Part shown: one piece after another, positions 28,327 to 37,582 of the stretch
Position numbering within the stretch: position 1 is the first letter of the stretch
How the letters are laid out: each line of letters opens with the position of its first letter
DNA from: Listeria_A hofi
GTDB taxonomy: Bacteria; Bacillota; Bacilli; Lactobacillales; Listeriaceae
Assembly (NCBI RefSeq): GCF_963575615.1
Contig: NZ_CAUYTL010000008.1
Location: forward strand, 1 to 64,000
Reading direction: 5' to 3'
DNA length: 64,000 nucleotides
Position numbers and translations under genes: made by a program
Notes under the pieces: model-generated
Told to the model about the DNA's origin: nothing
What the model saw: only the letters and a program-made list of their open reading frames with translations
Database searches by the model: none

Positions 28327-29165
28327 CTATAGAAGCAGATTTACTTTATCAAGGTTTGTTATTGTTATGGAAAAACCTGTCGCGATCTTTGTTTGACCTG
28401 AGGCTGATTGCATCGTTAAGGTGTGAATATTTTCAGGTATATTATCAACTCTAAATTGACCCGTAGTACTATTTTTCCAATTAAAAGTATAGCCAGTACC
28501 ATTAATGAGAACACTTGGAGCTACAGGAGAATTAATTAGAAAATTAAGGCGTCCATTTTTATCCCGTACAATGTTTTTTGCTGTAAGTACATGATCCTTG
28601 AAGTTCCATGAAAGGTCTATTAATTTTCGATCAGCTTCATTTGTTGCATCCAGTACACGACCTATCCCTTGGTTATGGGCGTTGATTCTTTTTATGGCTC
28701 CTGGCCCAGAAAGAGCCGTACCAGCCATGTCACCCAATGGCTTGTGATTCAGAATACGGTTGTTGCTAATATCCAAGTATTCTAACTTTCGTAGCGAAGT
28801 CAGTGGCATCATACCATCTGTATCAATATGATTGTTATCAACATTGAGCTTCTTGAGATTAACAGCATATTCAAGCCCTTTTAAATTGGAAATACTTGCA
28901 TTCGTGGCTGTTAAGTCTGTTATATTTTCCAATTCCTCCGCTGTTATGGGAGCATCAATATTTGAATTACTATTTAAATTAAGTGCAATGGCTTTAGCTA
29001 GGTTTTGGTCTGGGAAGAAATCACTAATCTTTTTCTCTGCTTCCTTAGGACTTTGTAAACTCTGTGATGCCATTGCTGTTATTTCCCCATTTTATAGCCA
29101 GGCGATGTTAAAGTCAGTACTACTATGGTTAATAATAAAATTCCCGAACATTGAAATATTTTCAT
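28327..29165 (-). pseudogene. Short secreted internalin-like LRR protein, frameshifted
   Basis: The natural start is the ATG at 29165 behind AAGGAG; it encodes a signal peptide (MKIFQCSGILLLTIVVLTLT) but the frame stops after 28 codons. One extra base in the A-run at 29090-29093 (minus strand AAAA) would give NGEITAMASQS and join the remaining 248-residue frame. That frame has an internalin cap-like N-terminus (FFPDQNLAKAIALNL), two or three leucine-rich repeats (ITDLTATNASISNLKGLE, LKKLNVDNNHI, LEYLDISNNRI), and an Ig-like C-terminal domain. There is no LPXTG, as in the secreted InlC type. It may be a true pseudogene, a phase-variable gene or an assembly error. Confidence 0.75.
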
Positions 29166-29525
29166 TTTTTCTCCTTCTTTCTTGTTTATTAATATTAATT
29201 TTTGGCGAATTGAAAAATTAGGAAGAGACACATCTTAAATCGATGTTAATTTATGATTTAATTAAATTTTTAATAGTCCTAATAAAACTAATATTACAAA
29301 AATGTAAGGTTATTGCCTGATAATGTAACCTTAACAACTTAAATAAATGTTTTTTTGAGGTATAATAAGGTTTATATTAACTTTTAAAAAGGGGGTACGC
29401 GTTTGCTAGTAAATGATACGAGAATTTTCTAAAGCTACGAATCCAAAGCGCCACAGCGGTAGAGCAAAGCAGATGTTCTAATCACGGTAACCTACTAAAA
29501 ACAAATAAGAGAGCTAGGAAGGAAG
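29166..29525 (+). promoter_or_regulatory. Divergent regulatory region and long leader of the ETX/MTX2 gene
   Basis: An inverted repeat TAAGGTTA/TAACCTTA (29305-29312, 29326-29333) lies just upstream of a TATAAT -10 (29361-29366), a plausible operator. The leader of about 155 nt has a hairpin-prone part (GCTAC 29433-29437 with GTAGAGC 29459-29465) that I could not match to a riboswitch class. Confidence 0.45.
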
Positions 29526-30500
29526 ATGGAGCGTATGAAGAAAATCAAGTATAAAGTGAATTTATTTCTATTGATTACCATAATAAGCGCAGGTTCATTC
29601 TCACTTACTTCTCCTGTAGAAGCGAGCGCGCAAAGCATGTTTAATATTAAAGAAATCCCAATTATCACAAATGTCAGTGATACACTCAATCAAGTAGGTT
29701 ATTCATATTATCAAGCTAATTTAGCTGGCACTAAGCAAAGCGGAATGTATACTCTCAGTAGAGCACCAAAAAGTATAAGCACCAGCATGGACTTAGATAT
29801 TGACTCTGACAGTGTACATTATGATTTAAGAGCAAATGATGTCGCTCCAGAATATGTTGGCGAAAATGTATTTCACAATGACTCACCTACTGAACAAACT
29901 TATTCAACAACAACCTATTCTAAGGCAATAACTGAAACAACGAGTACTACAACAACAAGAGGCTTTACAATTGGTGGTGATGGAAAAACATTCTCGATAC
30001 CACTAATTTTTAGCGAAGGCTTGAATGCAATGGCTCAATTTAACTCTTCTAAAGCAGAAGCAACCACTAACTCGGTAACCAGAACGCTCACAGTCCCACC
30101 ACAACAAGTCAAAGTACCGGCACATAAAACCTATGTAGCTGTTGTTAATCTAGAAAGAAAAGTTTTTCGGGGTTCTCTCTCTTATAAAGCGATAGGAACA
30201 AATCTTAGAACAAACATTACGGCTACAGGTATGTGGGTATCTTGGTATGGAACACCTAGCACGAGAACTTTTAATTTCAATAATAGAACAGGTGATTTAT
30301 GGAATAAAATATCTTTCTCCGAGCAAAATAAAGTTCGAGGAATTACAATGAACTCAGGATCTAACTCAATAAAAATTGATGGCCAAGCTAATGTAGAAAG
30401 CGTCGTAGGTAGTAAATTGACTGTTCGTATTTATGATAAGGGTACCAAGAAATTGATGAAAACTATGGAGTTGCCAGTTATATCACGCGATAAAAGATAA
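29526..30500 (+). CDS. ETX/MTX2-family (aerolysin-fold) pore-forming toxin
   Basis: A secreted 324-residue protein with a signal peptide (to about VEASA). The central part shows the alternating Ser/Thr-rich beta strands of the aerolysin pore hairpin (TYSTTTYSKAITETTSTTTT, RGFTIGGDGKTFSIPLIFSEG, FNSSKAEATTNSVTRTLTV), then PPQQVKVPAHKTYVAVVNLERKVFRG, which is the PxQxVxVPxxk core of the Clostridium epsilon-toxin/Bacillus Mtx2 family. Such toxins oligomerise on host membranes and form beta-barrel pores; the target cell is unknown. The start could also be the ATG at 29535. Neighbours are a broken internalin and a MucBP adhesin. Confidence 0.82.
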   Translation: MERMKKIKYKVNLFLLITIISAGSFSLTSPVEASAQSMFNIKEIPIITNVSDTLNQVGYSYYQANLAGTKQSGMYTLSRAPKSISTSMDLDIDSDSVHYDLRANDVAPEYVGENVFHNDSPTEQTYSTTTYSKAITETTSTTTTRGFTIGGDGKTFSIPLIFSEGLNAMAQFNSSKAEATTNSVTRTLTVPPQQVKVPAHKTYVAVVNLERKVFRGSLSYKAIGTNLRTNITATGMWVSWYGTPSTRTFNFNNRTGDLWNKISFSEQNKVRGITMNSGSNSIKIDGQANVESVVGSKLTVRIYDKGTKKLMKTMELPVISRDKR

Positions 30501-30591
30501 TATCCAATCACCTTATTTTTTAATCAAGTTTCAAAAATGCGTAAAAAGCTATCAATTAAGCTTTTTACGCGTTACTCTTTCTAGCAATTTC

Positions 30592-33534
30592 CTATGATCT
30601 ATTGAACTTGCGAATATACAAAGAAATCAAACTCATGATACTCAATAATACTCCAAATCCTGTAGTCACTGAATTCGTGTCGTCTCCTGCTTTTGGGAGC
30701 TTATCCTTTTTCACTTTTGCTGGATTATCTGGGGATTGCCTTTCTAGCACCTTTTCATCAGCAACTGCTATTGGATAGCTACTTTTCTTATTTATAGGGA
30801 TTATTTCTAAGGCCTGGCTTTTTTGAAATTTTATTGGATTATTTGGGACATTTTCAACACTGGTAGTACTATTCTCATTTCCTTTACTTCCCCCAGTAGG
30901 TGTGACGGGGTCTTTAATAATAGTTTTTGTTTTATCTTTCTTATAATGGTACGTAACTCGTTGTGCTTGGTCGGTGTAGGTTCCGGTAATCCTATTTCCC
31001 TCTTGTATCTGGCCATTTAAATCTACTGCTTGAAGTGTATACCCTGATATATTTTTTGCACTACTCTTAAAAGAATCTCCAAAAACAGCGTCTTTACCTA
31101 ATATTTCTTCTTGACTTATAATTTCTTGGGAATCATCGTCAATATATTGCACAGATACTGGGGCAGCTTTCTTCCAATCGTAGCTATAGATGACAGTTTG
31201 TTCATTCGTATCGTCGAATTGGCCGGCGCCTTCAGAAACTTGGATACCATTTAGCGTAATCCCTTTCAAGTCATATCCTGTAAATGATTTTATATTTGCT
31301 TCAAAAACATCGCCCCATTTTGTTTCATCTCCGCCTAATTCTTCTTTCGCTAACACTTTACCTTTCATATCTTGATAGATAACATGTACTGGTTTAGCTT
31401 TTGTTTTAGTGTAGGAGTAGTAGACTTTGATTGTTTGATTGGGTAGAGGATATGTTCCTTTAGCATTGCTTGGCGTGTCTACTAATTCATAACGGTTGAT
31501 TTCTTTAGGTTCAAAATCATAGTCTTGTCCCACTCCGCCATTTTTAACATCCACAGAGCTTATTTCCTCATTTGTATCCTTGTCGATATAGTGGAGTTCG
31601 ACGGTACCACCAACATCCGGTTCATATAGGTATTTTACTTCGCTACCCGTATCGCCAAAAGTTCCCGATATATTGTCTGGTATATCTACCAAATGATAGC
31701 CCTTTATGAATTTGGGGATTGTTGCATAGTGCTCATCGTATCTGCCTGTTAAGATTTCTGCTGGCGCAATTTCTTTTTGGCTATTCTTGTTTATAAAGCG
31801 AACGTTGACTTGACCTGGGGCGTTATCTTTTTCTAAGGAGTAAATCAGTTCACTTGAATAGTCAATGTCTTTGCTATCGGAAAACCTCCCATTCTGCTCG
31901 CCTTGAATATCTTTAAGCGTAAAGTGACTATCTTTTAGTTTCGTCAAAATAGCTTGAACTGCTTTGTTTTTTTCCGATGCGTCAAATAGCTCATCATGCT
32001 TTCCGTACATTAAGTAGCTTTCATGTATGATTTTACCCTTATCGTCTTGGAAACGTGCAATAACAGGTTTACCATCATTCTTTTCATAAACAAATGTGAT
32101 TTCTTGTTGTTTATCTGTTATTTGACCACTAATTGCATCTTTTTTTTGTCGGTAATGTTGTATATTAATGGCCATCTCTTTAAAACTGGAACCATAGTCT
32201 AATCCGGTTAATTTCTTATCCTCATGAATTGTTTTGCCTTCTTCATCAACATAATGAACAACTACTGGAGCACCTTTCGAAACTTTATAATGATAGACAA
32301 TTTCTTGGTCGTTATCGGTCAAGTACCCCTCCTTCTTCTCACTACTATCTACAAGTGTATAAAAAGGAATTTCTTCTCTAGGAGTAACAGTATATTTATC
32401 CCCCCATTTTCCAGATATGATTTTATTATCGACTCCTGGGATAGGGGCTCCGTTTTGATCCACGTATTTTACAGTCAATGGCTTTGCCTGCTTTAGTTTG
32501 TAATTAAATGATTTTTGTTGCGGTTTCTCATCTAGTTTTAGTTCCATCTCCTCTTTACCATCTATTGTCTCATAATGTGCAATCGTTTTTGCCTTCGCTG
32601 TTATCGTCTCGCCATATTTACCCTTTAGAATATCGGGCGCGGGAGTTCCAAAAGCTTCTCGTTGCTTGTCATTTAAAGAGGATTCTGTGTTAACATGATT
32701 TATTGTTGCATTTCCGCCCGGCTCTCTTTCAAATCGATACTCTGCATTAACTTCCTCATTTCGATAGATTCCAGTTGTATTTTTTTCGCTAACATATTGG
32801 TAGTGTTGATTTTTGATATATTCTTTTTTGGCTATGTAGTCTTTCTGCACATCTTGAGTATAAGAATTACCAATTTTCCCCTTTAACGTACTTTCATTCA
32901 TTATCGTTTTACCTGTATCCACATCAACATAGGAAACCTTAACTGCTCCTTCTTCGTTATCTTTTGTGACATGTACTGTGATAGATATTGGCGTGTCTAA
33001 TACATCTTGAGAATATAAGGTTTGCTCTGAGCTTCCCCAAAAAACTTCTCGTTCCAGCGTGTGGAATACTGTATAGACGCTACGAACCATAAGTAAAAAG
33101 CTGGTATCGATTTTTTTATTTGTTTTAGCAGTAATCGATATAGAGCTTGGATCTGTGCTAGTAGTCCCATTACCCGGATGTTTGTAGTCAATTGACAACA
33201 GACTGTTATCAACTCCTACTGTGGAATAGATAGGATTCATGCTAATCACGTAAGCTTCTTTTTTCCAAGTGGGTCCTCCTTCACTATACTTTGTTGATTC
33301 GCCTGTCTTATAGGAAAATTTATTCGTTAATGGCGTGTCGACTGTACTAATCCTCTGTTCAGAATTATTTTGAAAAATTTGCTTCAAGTTTTTCGTTAGT
33401 TCTGCTTTTGATTCATTTTTTGCTGCCTCGATTCTTTGTTCTATAGCGGCATAGGCTATTTTGGGATCTAGAAAAAATGTGAAGAATGGGAGAATCAAAA
33501 TCACGACAACAAAAATTTTTAGAAACTGCTTCAT
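30592..33534 (-). CDS. MucBP-repeat LPXTG-type surface protein
   Basis: A 980-residue surface protein. A signal peptide (1-29) is followed by an N-terminal domain (30-200) of unclear type and about nine MucBP repeats of roughly 65-75 residues between 200 and 885, each starting like VKYVDQNG or VHYVDEEG. These bind mucins or glycans. The C-terminus has LPKAG (an LPXTG variant with Ala in place of Thr), a hydrophobic helix and basic residues. RBS GGAGG precedes the ATG. It is divergent from an Mga-like regulator that may control it. Confidence 0.9.
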   Translation of the reverse strand: MKQFLKIFVVVILILPFFTFFLDPKIAYAAIEQRIEAAKNESKAELTKNLKQIFQNNSEQRISTVDTPLTNKFSYKTGESTKYSEGGPTWKKEAYVISMNPIYSTVGVDNSLLSIDYKHPGNGTTSTDPSSISITAKTNKKIDTSFLLMVRSVYTVFHTLEREVFWGSSEQTLYSQDVLDTPISITVHVTKDNEEGAVKVSYVDVDTGKTIMNESTLKGKIGNSYTQDVQKDYIAKKEYIKNQHYQYVSEKNTTGIYRNEEVNAEYRFEREPGGNATINHVNTESSLNDKQREAFGTPAPDILKGKYGETITAKAKTIAHYETIDGKEEMELKLDEKPQQKSFNYKLKQAKPLTVKYVDQNGAPIPGVDNKIISGKWGDKYTVTPREEIPFYTLVDSSEKKEGYLTDNDQEIVYHYKVSKGAPVVVHYVDEEGKTIHEDKKLTGLDYGSSFKEMAINIQHYRQKKDAISGQITDKQQEITFVYEKNDGKPVIARFQDDKGKIIHESYLMYGKHDELFDASEKNKAVQAILTKLKDSHFTLKDIQGEQNGRFSDSKDIDYSSELIYSLEKDNAPGQVNVRFINKNSQKEIAPAEILTGRYDEHYATIPKFIKGYHLVDIPDNISGTFGDTGSEVKYLYEPDVGGTVELHYIDKDTNEEISSVDVKNGGVGQDYDFEPKEINRYELVDTPSNAKGTYPLPNQTIKVYYSYTKTKAKPVHVIYQDMKGKVLAKEELGGDETKWGDVFEANIKSFTGYDLKGITLNGIQVSEGAGQFDDTNEQTVIYSYDWKKAAPVSVQYIDDDSQEIISQEEILGKDAVFGDSFKSSAKNISGYTLQAVDLNGQIQEGNRITGTYTDQAQRVTYHYKKDKTKTIIKDPVTPTGGSKGNENSTTSVENVPNNPIKFQKSQALEIIPINKKSSYPIAVADEKVLERQSPDNPAKVKKDKLPKAGDDTNSVTTGFGVLLSIMSLISLYIRKFNRS

Positions 33535-33799
33535 CTCAAACCTCCAATTATTTTTTATATCTGATTTATAATTTATGTAAAATTAGGAATAATATTATTA
33601 TTTCTAGTTGCACTGTCACTATCAATAGGAGCGACACAAGGTAAGTTGCCCCCATCAGGTATGTAATAATATTTTTAAAACCAGTGATTATTTTCTTATT
33701 CCACTCTGTTATGTTAACATTAGTACGTAAATTTTTGTATGTACAATTAGTATTTAGCGCTAGATATTAATTGTGAATAACAACGAAGGAGGTATTAAT

Positions 33800-35275
33800 T
33801 TGATTCCAAGCTATTTGCAAAAAGAACTAAATATTTTATTCTTTGTAATTAAAAAAAAGGATACATCACTAAGAGAAATTTCTTCATATTTAGGTATCTC
33901 TATCCAGACCGTAAAATCAAATATACTTAGAATTAATCAATCTTTTGATCAGTATCTAGATATAAAAGATTTTATTACATCAGATAATACTGGGACTATT
34001 CGTGTAAATAAGCAATATGAGAAAAAAGCCGTAGAATGTTCTTATATTTTGAAACTAAAACTGCTAAAACTGGTCGCCATATTCAATTATACTGTTTTAC
34101 TTACAACAAGACCTGCAATCATGAAGCAAGAAGTTCTCGATGCATTATTTATTTCAGAGAGCTATCTCACCAAATTAACATACAAATTAAACACATTTTT
34201 GAAACCATATCATATTAAAGTAAAACTCTCCGACAACCACATTTCCCTTGAAGGTAATGAAATATTCATCAGGCTGTTTTCCTACATATTTTTACAAGAC
34301 TCGTTTCAAGATTTAGAATGGCCTTTCTCCACTATAAGTATTGATGAACTTAAATCCACCCTTCCTCCAGAAGCGCTACCAAACTCTCATAATACATCGA
34401 ATACGAAAGAAAGATCTTTGTATATTCTCTATGCAGTTCTGTATACTAGAATAGAAGGACACAACTTTATTAAAGAGCTTGATTCTCCTGAGACGCTATC
34501 ATTCTTTGACCTTTTCCAAAATAACTTTGATATTGCGCTAATTTTTCATGAAAATAGATTTTGTAGCTTAAGTGAAATTAACAAAAAAAACGAAATAATG
34601 GTTTTCAATTTTTTTTCTAGACTGTTTCTTTCGGATACGATTCAAAGAGAGCAAGAAATCCAACTAGGAGAAATTTTTTCGATTCAAAAGCATCCTTACT
34701 GTACGCTTTCAAAAGAGATTTATACTCGCTTTTCTAGGTTAACTTCCTTGGCTTTACCAAAAGAGAAAGAGTATATTTATATCTATTATTTATCGCTTAT
34801 ACTTTCTTTATGTCATTTAATTGGCGATGCCTTCCATAGTTTTGTTGAACTATACATCCCGAAACTTACCGTTTATTTGCCAAAGAATGATGATTTAGCT
34901 GATGCAATAAAAGGAGAGCTTGCTCCCATCATTGAGGATGCGATTCATTTGGAAATGGTATGTAATTTTCTACATTCGTTGTTTAATGCTGAAAAAAATC
35001 CTAAAATCTATATTTATTTACAGATGACAAAGGATTTTACAGCTATGTATGTTATTGAAAATCGCTTATATGCGCTATACAATAATAACAATATTTCAAT
35101 TACTAGTGATTATTCAAAAGCAGATATTGTGGTGACCGATACACTTGAAAAAGCAAAGCCAAATCAGCAAGTATTTTACTTGGATTCTACTAGAAACATG
35201 GAAAGATGGGCTGAATTAACTACTGTTATACAAAACAAATTCCGCAAAAAAATAAACATGGAAAACGGCTGGTGA
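33800..35275 (+). CDS. Mga/AtxA-like transcriptional regulator
   Basis: About 491 residues. The N-terminus has a helix-turn-helix (TSLREISSYLGISIQTVKSNI, about 25-45) like the Mga N-terminal domain, a second predicted winged helix near 110-170 (EVLDALFISESYLTKL), a PRD-like middle, and an EIIB-like alpha/beta C-terminus (IYIYLQMTKDF, ADIVVTDTLEKA). Such regulators link PTS status with virulence or adhesin genes. The TTG at 33800 is favoured by AAGGAGG 7 nt upstream; the track-like ATG at 33773 has no ribosome site. It is divergent from the MucBP gene, its most likely target. Confidence 0.75.
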   Translation: MIPSYLQKELNILFFVIKKKDTSLREISSYLGISIQTVKSNILRINQSFDQYLDIKDFITSDNTGTIRVNKQYEKKAVECSYILKLKLLKLVAIFNYTVLLTTRPAIMKQEVLDALFISESYLTKLTYKLNTFLKPYHIKVKLSDNHISLEGNEIFIRLFSYIFLQDSFQDLEWPFSTISIDELKSTLPPEALPNSHNTSNTKERSLYILYAVLYTRIEGHNFIKELDSPETLSFFDLFQNNFDIALIFHENRFCSLSEINKKNEIMVFNFFSRLFLSDTIQREQEIQLGEIFSIQKHPYCTLSKEIYTRFSRLTSLALPKEKEYIYIYYLSLILSLCHLIGDAFHSFVELYIPKLTVYLPKNDDLADAIKGELAPIIEDAIHLEMVCNFLHSLFNAEKNPKIYIYLQMTKDFTAMYVIENRLYALYNNNNISITSDYSKADIVVTDTLEKAKPNQQVFYLDSTRNMERWAELTTVIQNKFRKKINMENGW

Positions 35276-35460
35276 TTGATCCATGTTTAGCAAATATACA
35301 AGACAAATGAAGAGGGCTAGCAGGTAAAACCACGTATAATTATGGCTTTGCTTACTAGTCCATAGAAATACACCTATTCGCACTGTACGCTAACCTATCT
35401 CTCTAAGGGCCCCGTTTATGACCTAACCCCAAGGTATCTACGAAAATCATATTCATTATG

Positions 35461-35691
35461 TCACTTCTTCATGGTATTCAGTTTTTGTCTATCTTTACTC
35501 TGCTTATCGATTTTTCTATTTTGCCATCTCATCCATACGATAATCGGAGTAAAGACACAAAATAACATTAGTTGTATCACATTTTCAGCCGTCTCACCTA
35601 TTATTGGACTAAGCCATGAAGCTATCATTATGCCTAAAAAGAAAACTAAAGTGTAGATAAAAAAATCATATTTCTTTTGTGGTTTCGTCAT
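35461..35691 (-). CDS. Small two-helix membrane protein
   Basis: A 76-residue protein MTKPQKKYDFFIY... with two hydrophobic segments (about 10-30 and 38-55) and a Lys/Arg-rich tail. The start at 35691 has AAAGGA 8 nt upstream; the ATG at 35706 overlaps that site. No family is recognised. It follows a 58-residue membrane protein with the same topology, and both may be immunity or accessory proteins of the toxin island. Confidence 0.6.
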   Translation of the reverse strand: MTKPQKKYDFFIYTLVFFLGIMIASWLSPIIGETAENVIQLMLFCVFTPIIVWMRWQNRKIDKQSKDRQKLNTMKK

Positions 35692-35731
35692 ATTGTTTCC
35701 TTTCATTCAGTTTGTAGTTATGTTTATTAAA

Positions 35732-35908
35732 TTATTTCCGCTTTCTAGCACGTATCAATTGAAAAAAGAACCAAAATGATCCAGATGCAACAATCACGCT
35801 ACCCGATATTGATATGTAATTATTTTGCATCAAAGCACCTGCTACCTGAACAATACAACCTGTAACTAACAGCGCGGTAAATATAACTAATATTTTATTC
35901 TGCCCCAT
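35732..35908 (-). CDS. Small membrane protein (58 aa)
   Basis: The frame starts ATG GGG CAG with AAGGGAAG upstream and encodes MGQNKILVIFTALLVTGC..., two hydrophobic segments and a basic C-terminus (RARKRK). It lies 40 bp upstream of another small membrane protein and 30 bp downstream of the 209-residue protein, so the three could form one operon. The function is unknown. Confidence 0.6.
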   Translation of the reverse strand: MGQNKILVIFTALLVTGCIVQVAGALMQNNYISISGSVIVASGSFWFFFQLIRARKRK

Positions 35909-35939
35909 TATAACTTCCCTTACTGCGCTATATTAACAG

Positions 35940-36569
35940 CTATCTCACATACAACCCTTCCACCGCGCAGATGCTTTCCAAAAATTTTTTCGATCGTTCA
36001 TCCTCCGCCAAACACGAAACATATAAATCCGTTATAAGTAAAATCAGCTTTAAGTCGCAAAGATAAATCGTGACTTCTGTTTTATCTCGCAAAGCTTTTT
36101 TCAAGAGCATTAATAAATCGATTTGCTTTTCTTTGCTTCTTCCTTTAAGACCTAGATTGTTTAACACTATCTTTGCTAAGCTATCCTGGTGTTTCGCTAA
36201 ATATACATTTCCCATTTCCTCTGTTGGAATCTTAACAACATTGGCTCCATGATTTCGCTCTAAATCTTCACTTTCAATATATAAATCATGACTATAGCCC
36301 ATTATCGTAAGTATCACTTTTAAAAATCGCTTTTCATACTTCCTATGCTCTCTTATATGTTTGCTGTTGCCATCCCTATAATAAACATTAAAATAGCTGT
36401 CATAAATATACGTATTCATCATCGGCTTTGGCAGGAAGTCTATATCAAATGTTAATTCTGTATTTTCTTCAAAAACTTCCGATAAGGCTACCTCATCGTC
36501 TGTACCTATTCTCTCAATACCTTTAACATTGTCAAATTCCTTGAAAATTTCTTTTTTTAAATCGAACAC
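35940..36569 (-). CDS. Hypothetical cytoplasmic protein, immunity-like
   Basis: A 209-residue soluble protein with no recognisable family. The GTG at 36569 is preferred because AAGAGGG lies 6 nt upstream; a longer TTG start at 36602 has no ribosome site. It is Glu/Asp- and Lys-rich with a hydrophobic C-terminal third (TIYLCDLKLILLITDLYVSCL). Its position at the edge of the polymorphic-toxin island suggests an immunity or accessory role, but this is only context. Confidence 0.55.
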   Translation of the reverse strand: MFDLKKEIFKEFDNVKGIERIGTDDEVALSEVFEENTELTFDIDFLPKPMMNTYIYDSYFNVYYRDGNSKHIREHRKYEKRFLKVILTIMGYSHDLYIESEDLERNHGANVVKIPTEEMGNVYLAKHQDSLAKIVLNNLGLKGRSKEKQIDLLMLLKKALRDKTEVTIYLCDLKLILLITDLYVSCLAEDERSKKFLESICAVEGLYVR

Positions 36570-36762
36570 TTTTATCCCTCTTAACTTAGTTATAATTTTC
36601 AACTACGTAGTCCAGCTATATATACCAATTTCCCCAACCAAAAAGAGTCACCCACATTCTCGGTAGCTCCTTAAAATTATCTATTTTTTGTGCTATACTA
36701 GACTTTGCAAGCTTGTTTATGATGTGGTGGCAGCCTTTTTTCAATGAAAGCAGGTGATGCCG

Positions 36763-36795
36763 ATGTTATTCTTGGTTTCTCCTAGAAAGGATTAA
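36763..36795 (+). CDS. Leader peptide upstream of holin-like toxin 1
   Basis: An 11-codon frame (MLFLVSPRKD) with AGGTG upstream. Its last codons contain the toxin's ribosome site AAAGGA, and its stop is 3 nt before the toxin ATG. This suggests translational coupling of the toxin. Confidence 0.45.
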   Translation: MLFLVSPRKD

Positions 36796-36798
36796 ACA

Positions 36799-36885
36799 TG
36801 ACTGTTTTTGAAGCGCTCACACTAATGATTGCATTCGCAGCATTAGTTGTCGGCATTTTAAACAGTAAAAATGACAAAAAATAAA
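36799..36885 (+). CDS. Holin-like type I toxin 1 (28 aa)
   Basis: MTVFEALTLMIAFAALVVGI... is a 28-residue peptide with one hydrophobic helix and a Lys/Asp-rich tail, as in the Firmicute putative holin-like toxin (Hol_Tox) family related to TxpA/BsrG. RBS AAAGGA is present, and a -10 TATACT lies near 36693. Overexpressed peptides of this type damage the membrane. A strong antisense promoter downstream on the opposite strand gives the matching RNA antitoxin. Confidence 0.75.
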
Positions 36886-37002
36886 AACCACTCATAAGCT
36901 TGATCGGCTAGAAATGAGTAGTTTTTAATCTCATACAAGGCTGTCACCATCTTAAAAGGTGTTTGCACTAGGAAGTCATGTTAGCGCATGGCTTCCTTTT
37001 CC
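36882..37002 (-). ncRNA. Antisense RNA antitoxin to holin-like toxin 1
   Basis: A near-consensus promoter on the minus strand, TTGACG (37036-37031), 17 bp, TATAAT (37013-37008), drives a transcript of about 120 nt from near 37002. It first forms a hairpin GGAAGCCATG/CATGACTTCC and ends at the two-way terminator 36888-36923, overlapping the toxin mRNA 3' end. The arrangement is that of TxpA/RatA and BsrG/SR4. Confidence 0.7.
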
Positions 37003-37323
37003 ATTTTATTATAGCACTTTTTGAAAATATCGTCAAAGACACACTTCTTAAAGCATGCTTCTATAAAAAAGAGCCAACTTTTTTTCAACCTCGTAAAGAA
37101 TACCTAGCTGTCCCACCAAACAGGATATTTGGCATATGATATTTCTATTTCCAACTACTATTTATCACGACCTCAGAATAAATGCCATCCTATGTACTAG
37201 AATATAAAGCCATAGTAACTAATATCCTCATGTGTATACACCCTTAACTACTTCGTTAATGTTTGTTGAACTAGTCCATACTCTTATTTCTTCACAAGTG
37301 GGGATATGAATATCATTAGATTT

Positions 37324-37449
37324 TTAATCGTCATCTTCCACAGTAAACATTAAGTCCAACAATCTATCGAAGTCATCACAAATTTTGTGCACATCACCGT
37401 GTTCTGTGTCTATGTATATAATTTCAGGCGATGATGGATTCCTGTTCTT
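37324..37449 (-). pseudogene. C-terminal remnant of a SUKH (SMI1/KNR4) immunity protein
   Basis: The minus-strand frame encodes NPSSPEIIYIDTEHGDVHK and then ICDDFDRLLDLMFTVEDDD before a stop. This matches the usual end of SUKH-family immunity proteins (YIDTE..., then a helix around the SFEEFL position). The 5' part is missing; the homology ends next to the palindromic repeat at 37458. It is evidence for past immunity genes in this island. Confidence 0.6.
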
Positions 37450-37457
37450 TTATGAAT

Positions 37458-37483
37458 GTGTCAAAAAGCATGCGTTCTGACAT
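37458..37483. repeat. Imperfect 26-bp palindrome, copy 1
   Basis: GTGTCAAAAAGCATGC followed by GTTCTGACAT is a degenerate palindrome. With its 5' flank CTGTTCTTTT it repeats directly at 39302-39341. The two copies bracket about 1.85 kb containing a decayed serine resolvase, so they may be resolution sites. Confidence 0.5.
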
Positions 37484-37497
37484 CGCCTTATTTCGTT

Positions 37498-37526
37498 TTA
37501 TCACAGCAACACAAGTATGTTATAAT
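37498..37526 (+). promoter_or_regulatory. Promoter of holin-like toxin 2
   Basis: TTATCA (37498-37503) and TATAAT (37521-37526) are separated by 17 bp, about 100 bp upstream of the toxin start. Confidence 0.65.
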
Positions 37527-37582
37527 GAAAACTAATAGCGAGTGAAAGATGGTGGCTATCCCAAACCGAAAGGGGGATGCTT

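Noticed and set aside
29420..29525. Riboswitch (cyclic-di-GMP type) upstream of the ETX/MTX2 gene
   Set aside because: Some AAAGCG-CC and GGTAACC elements are suggestive, but the conserved GEMM core is not present in order.
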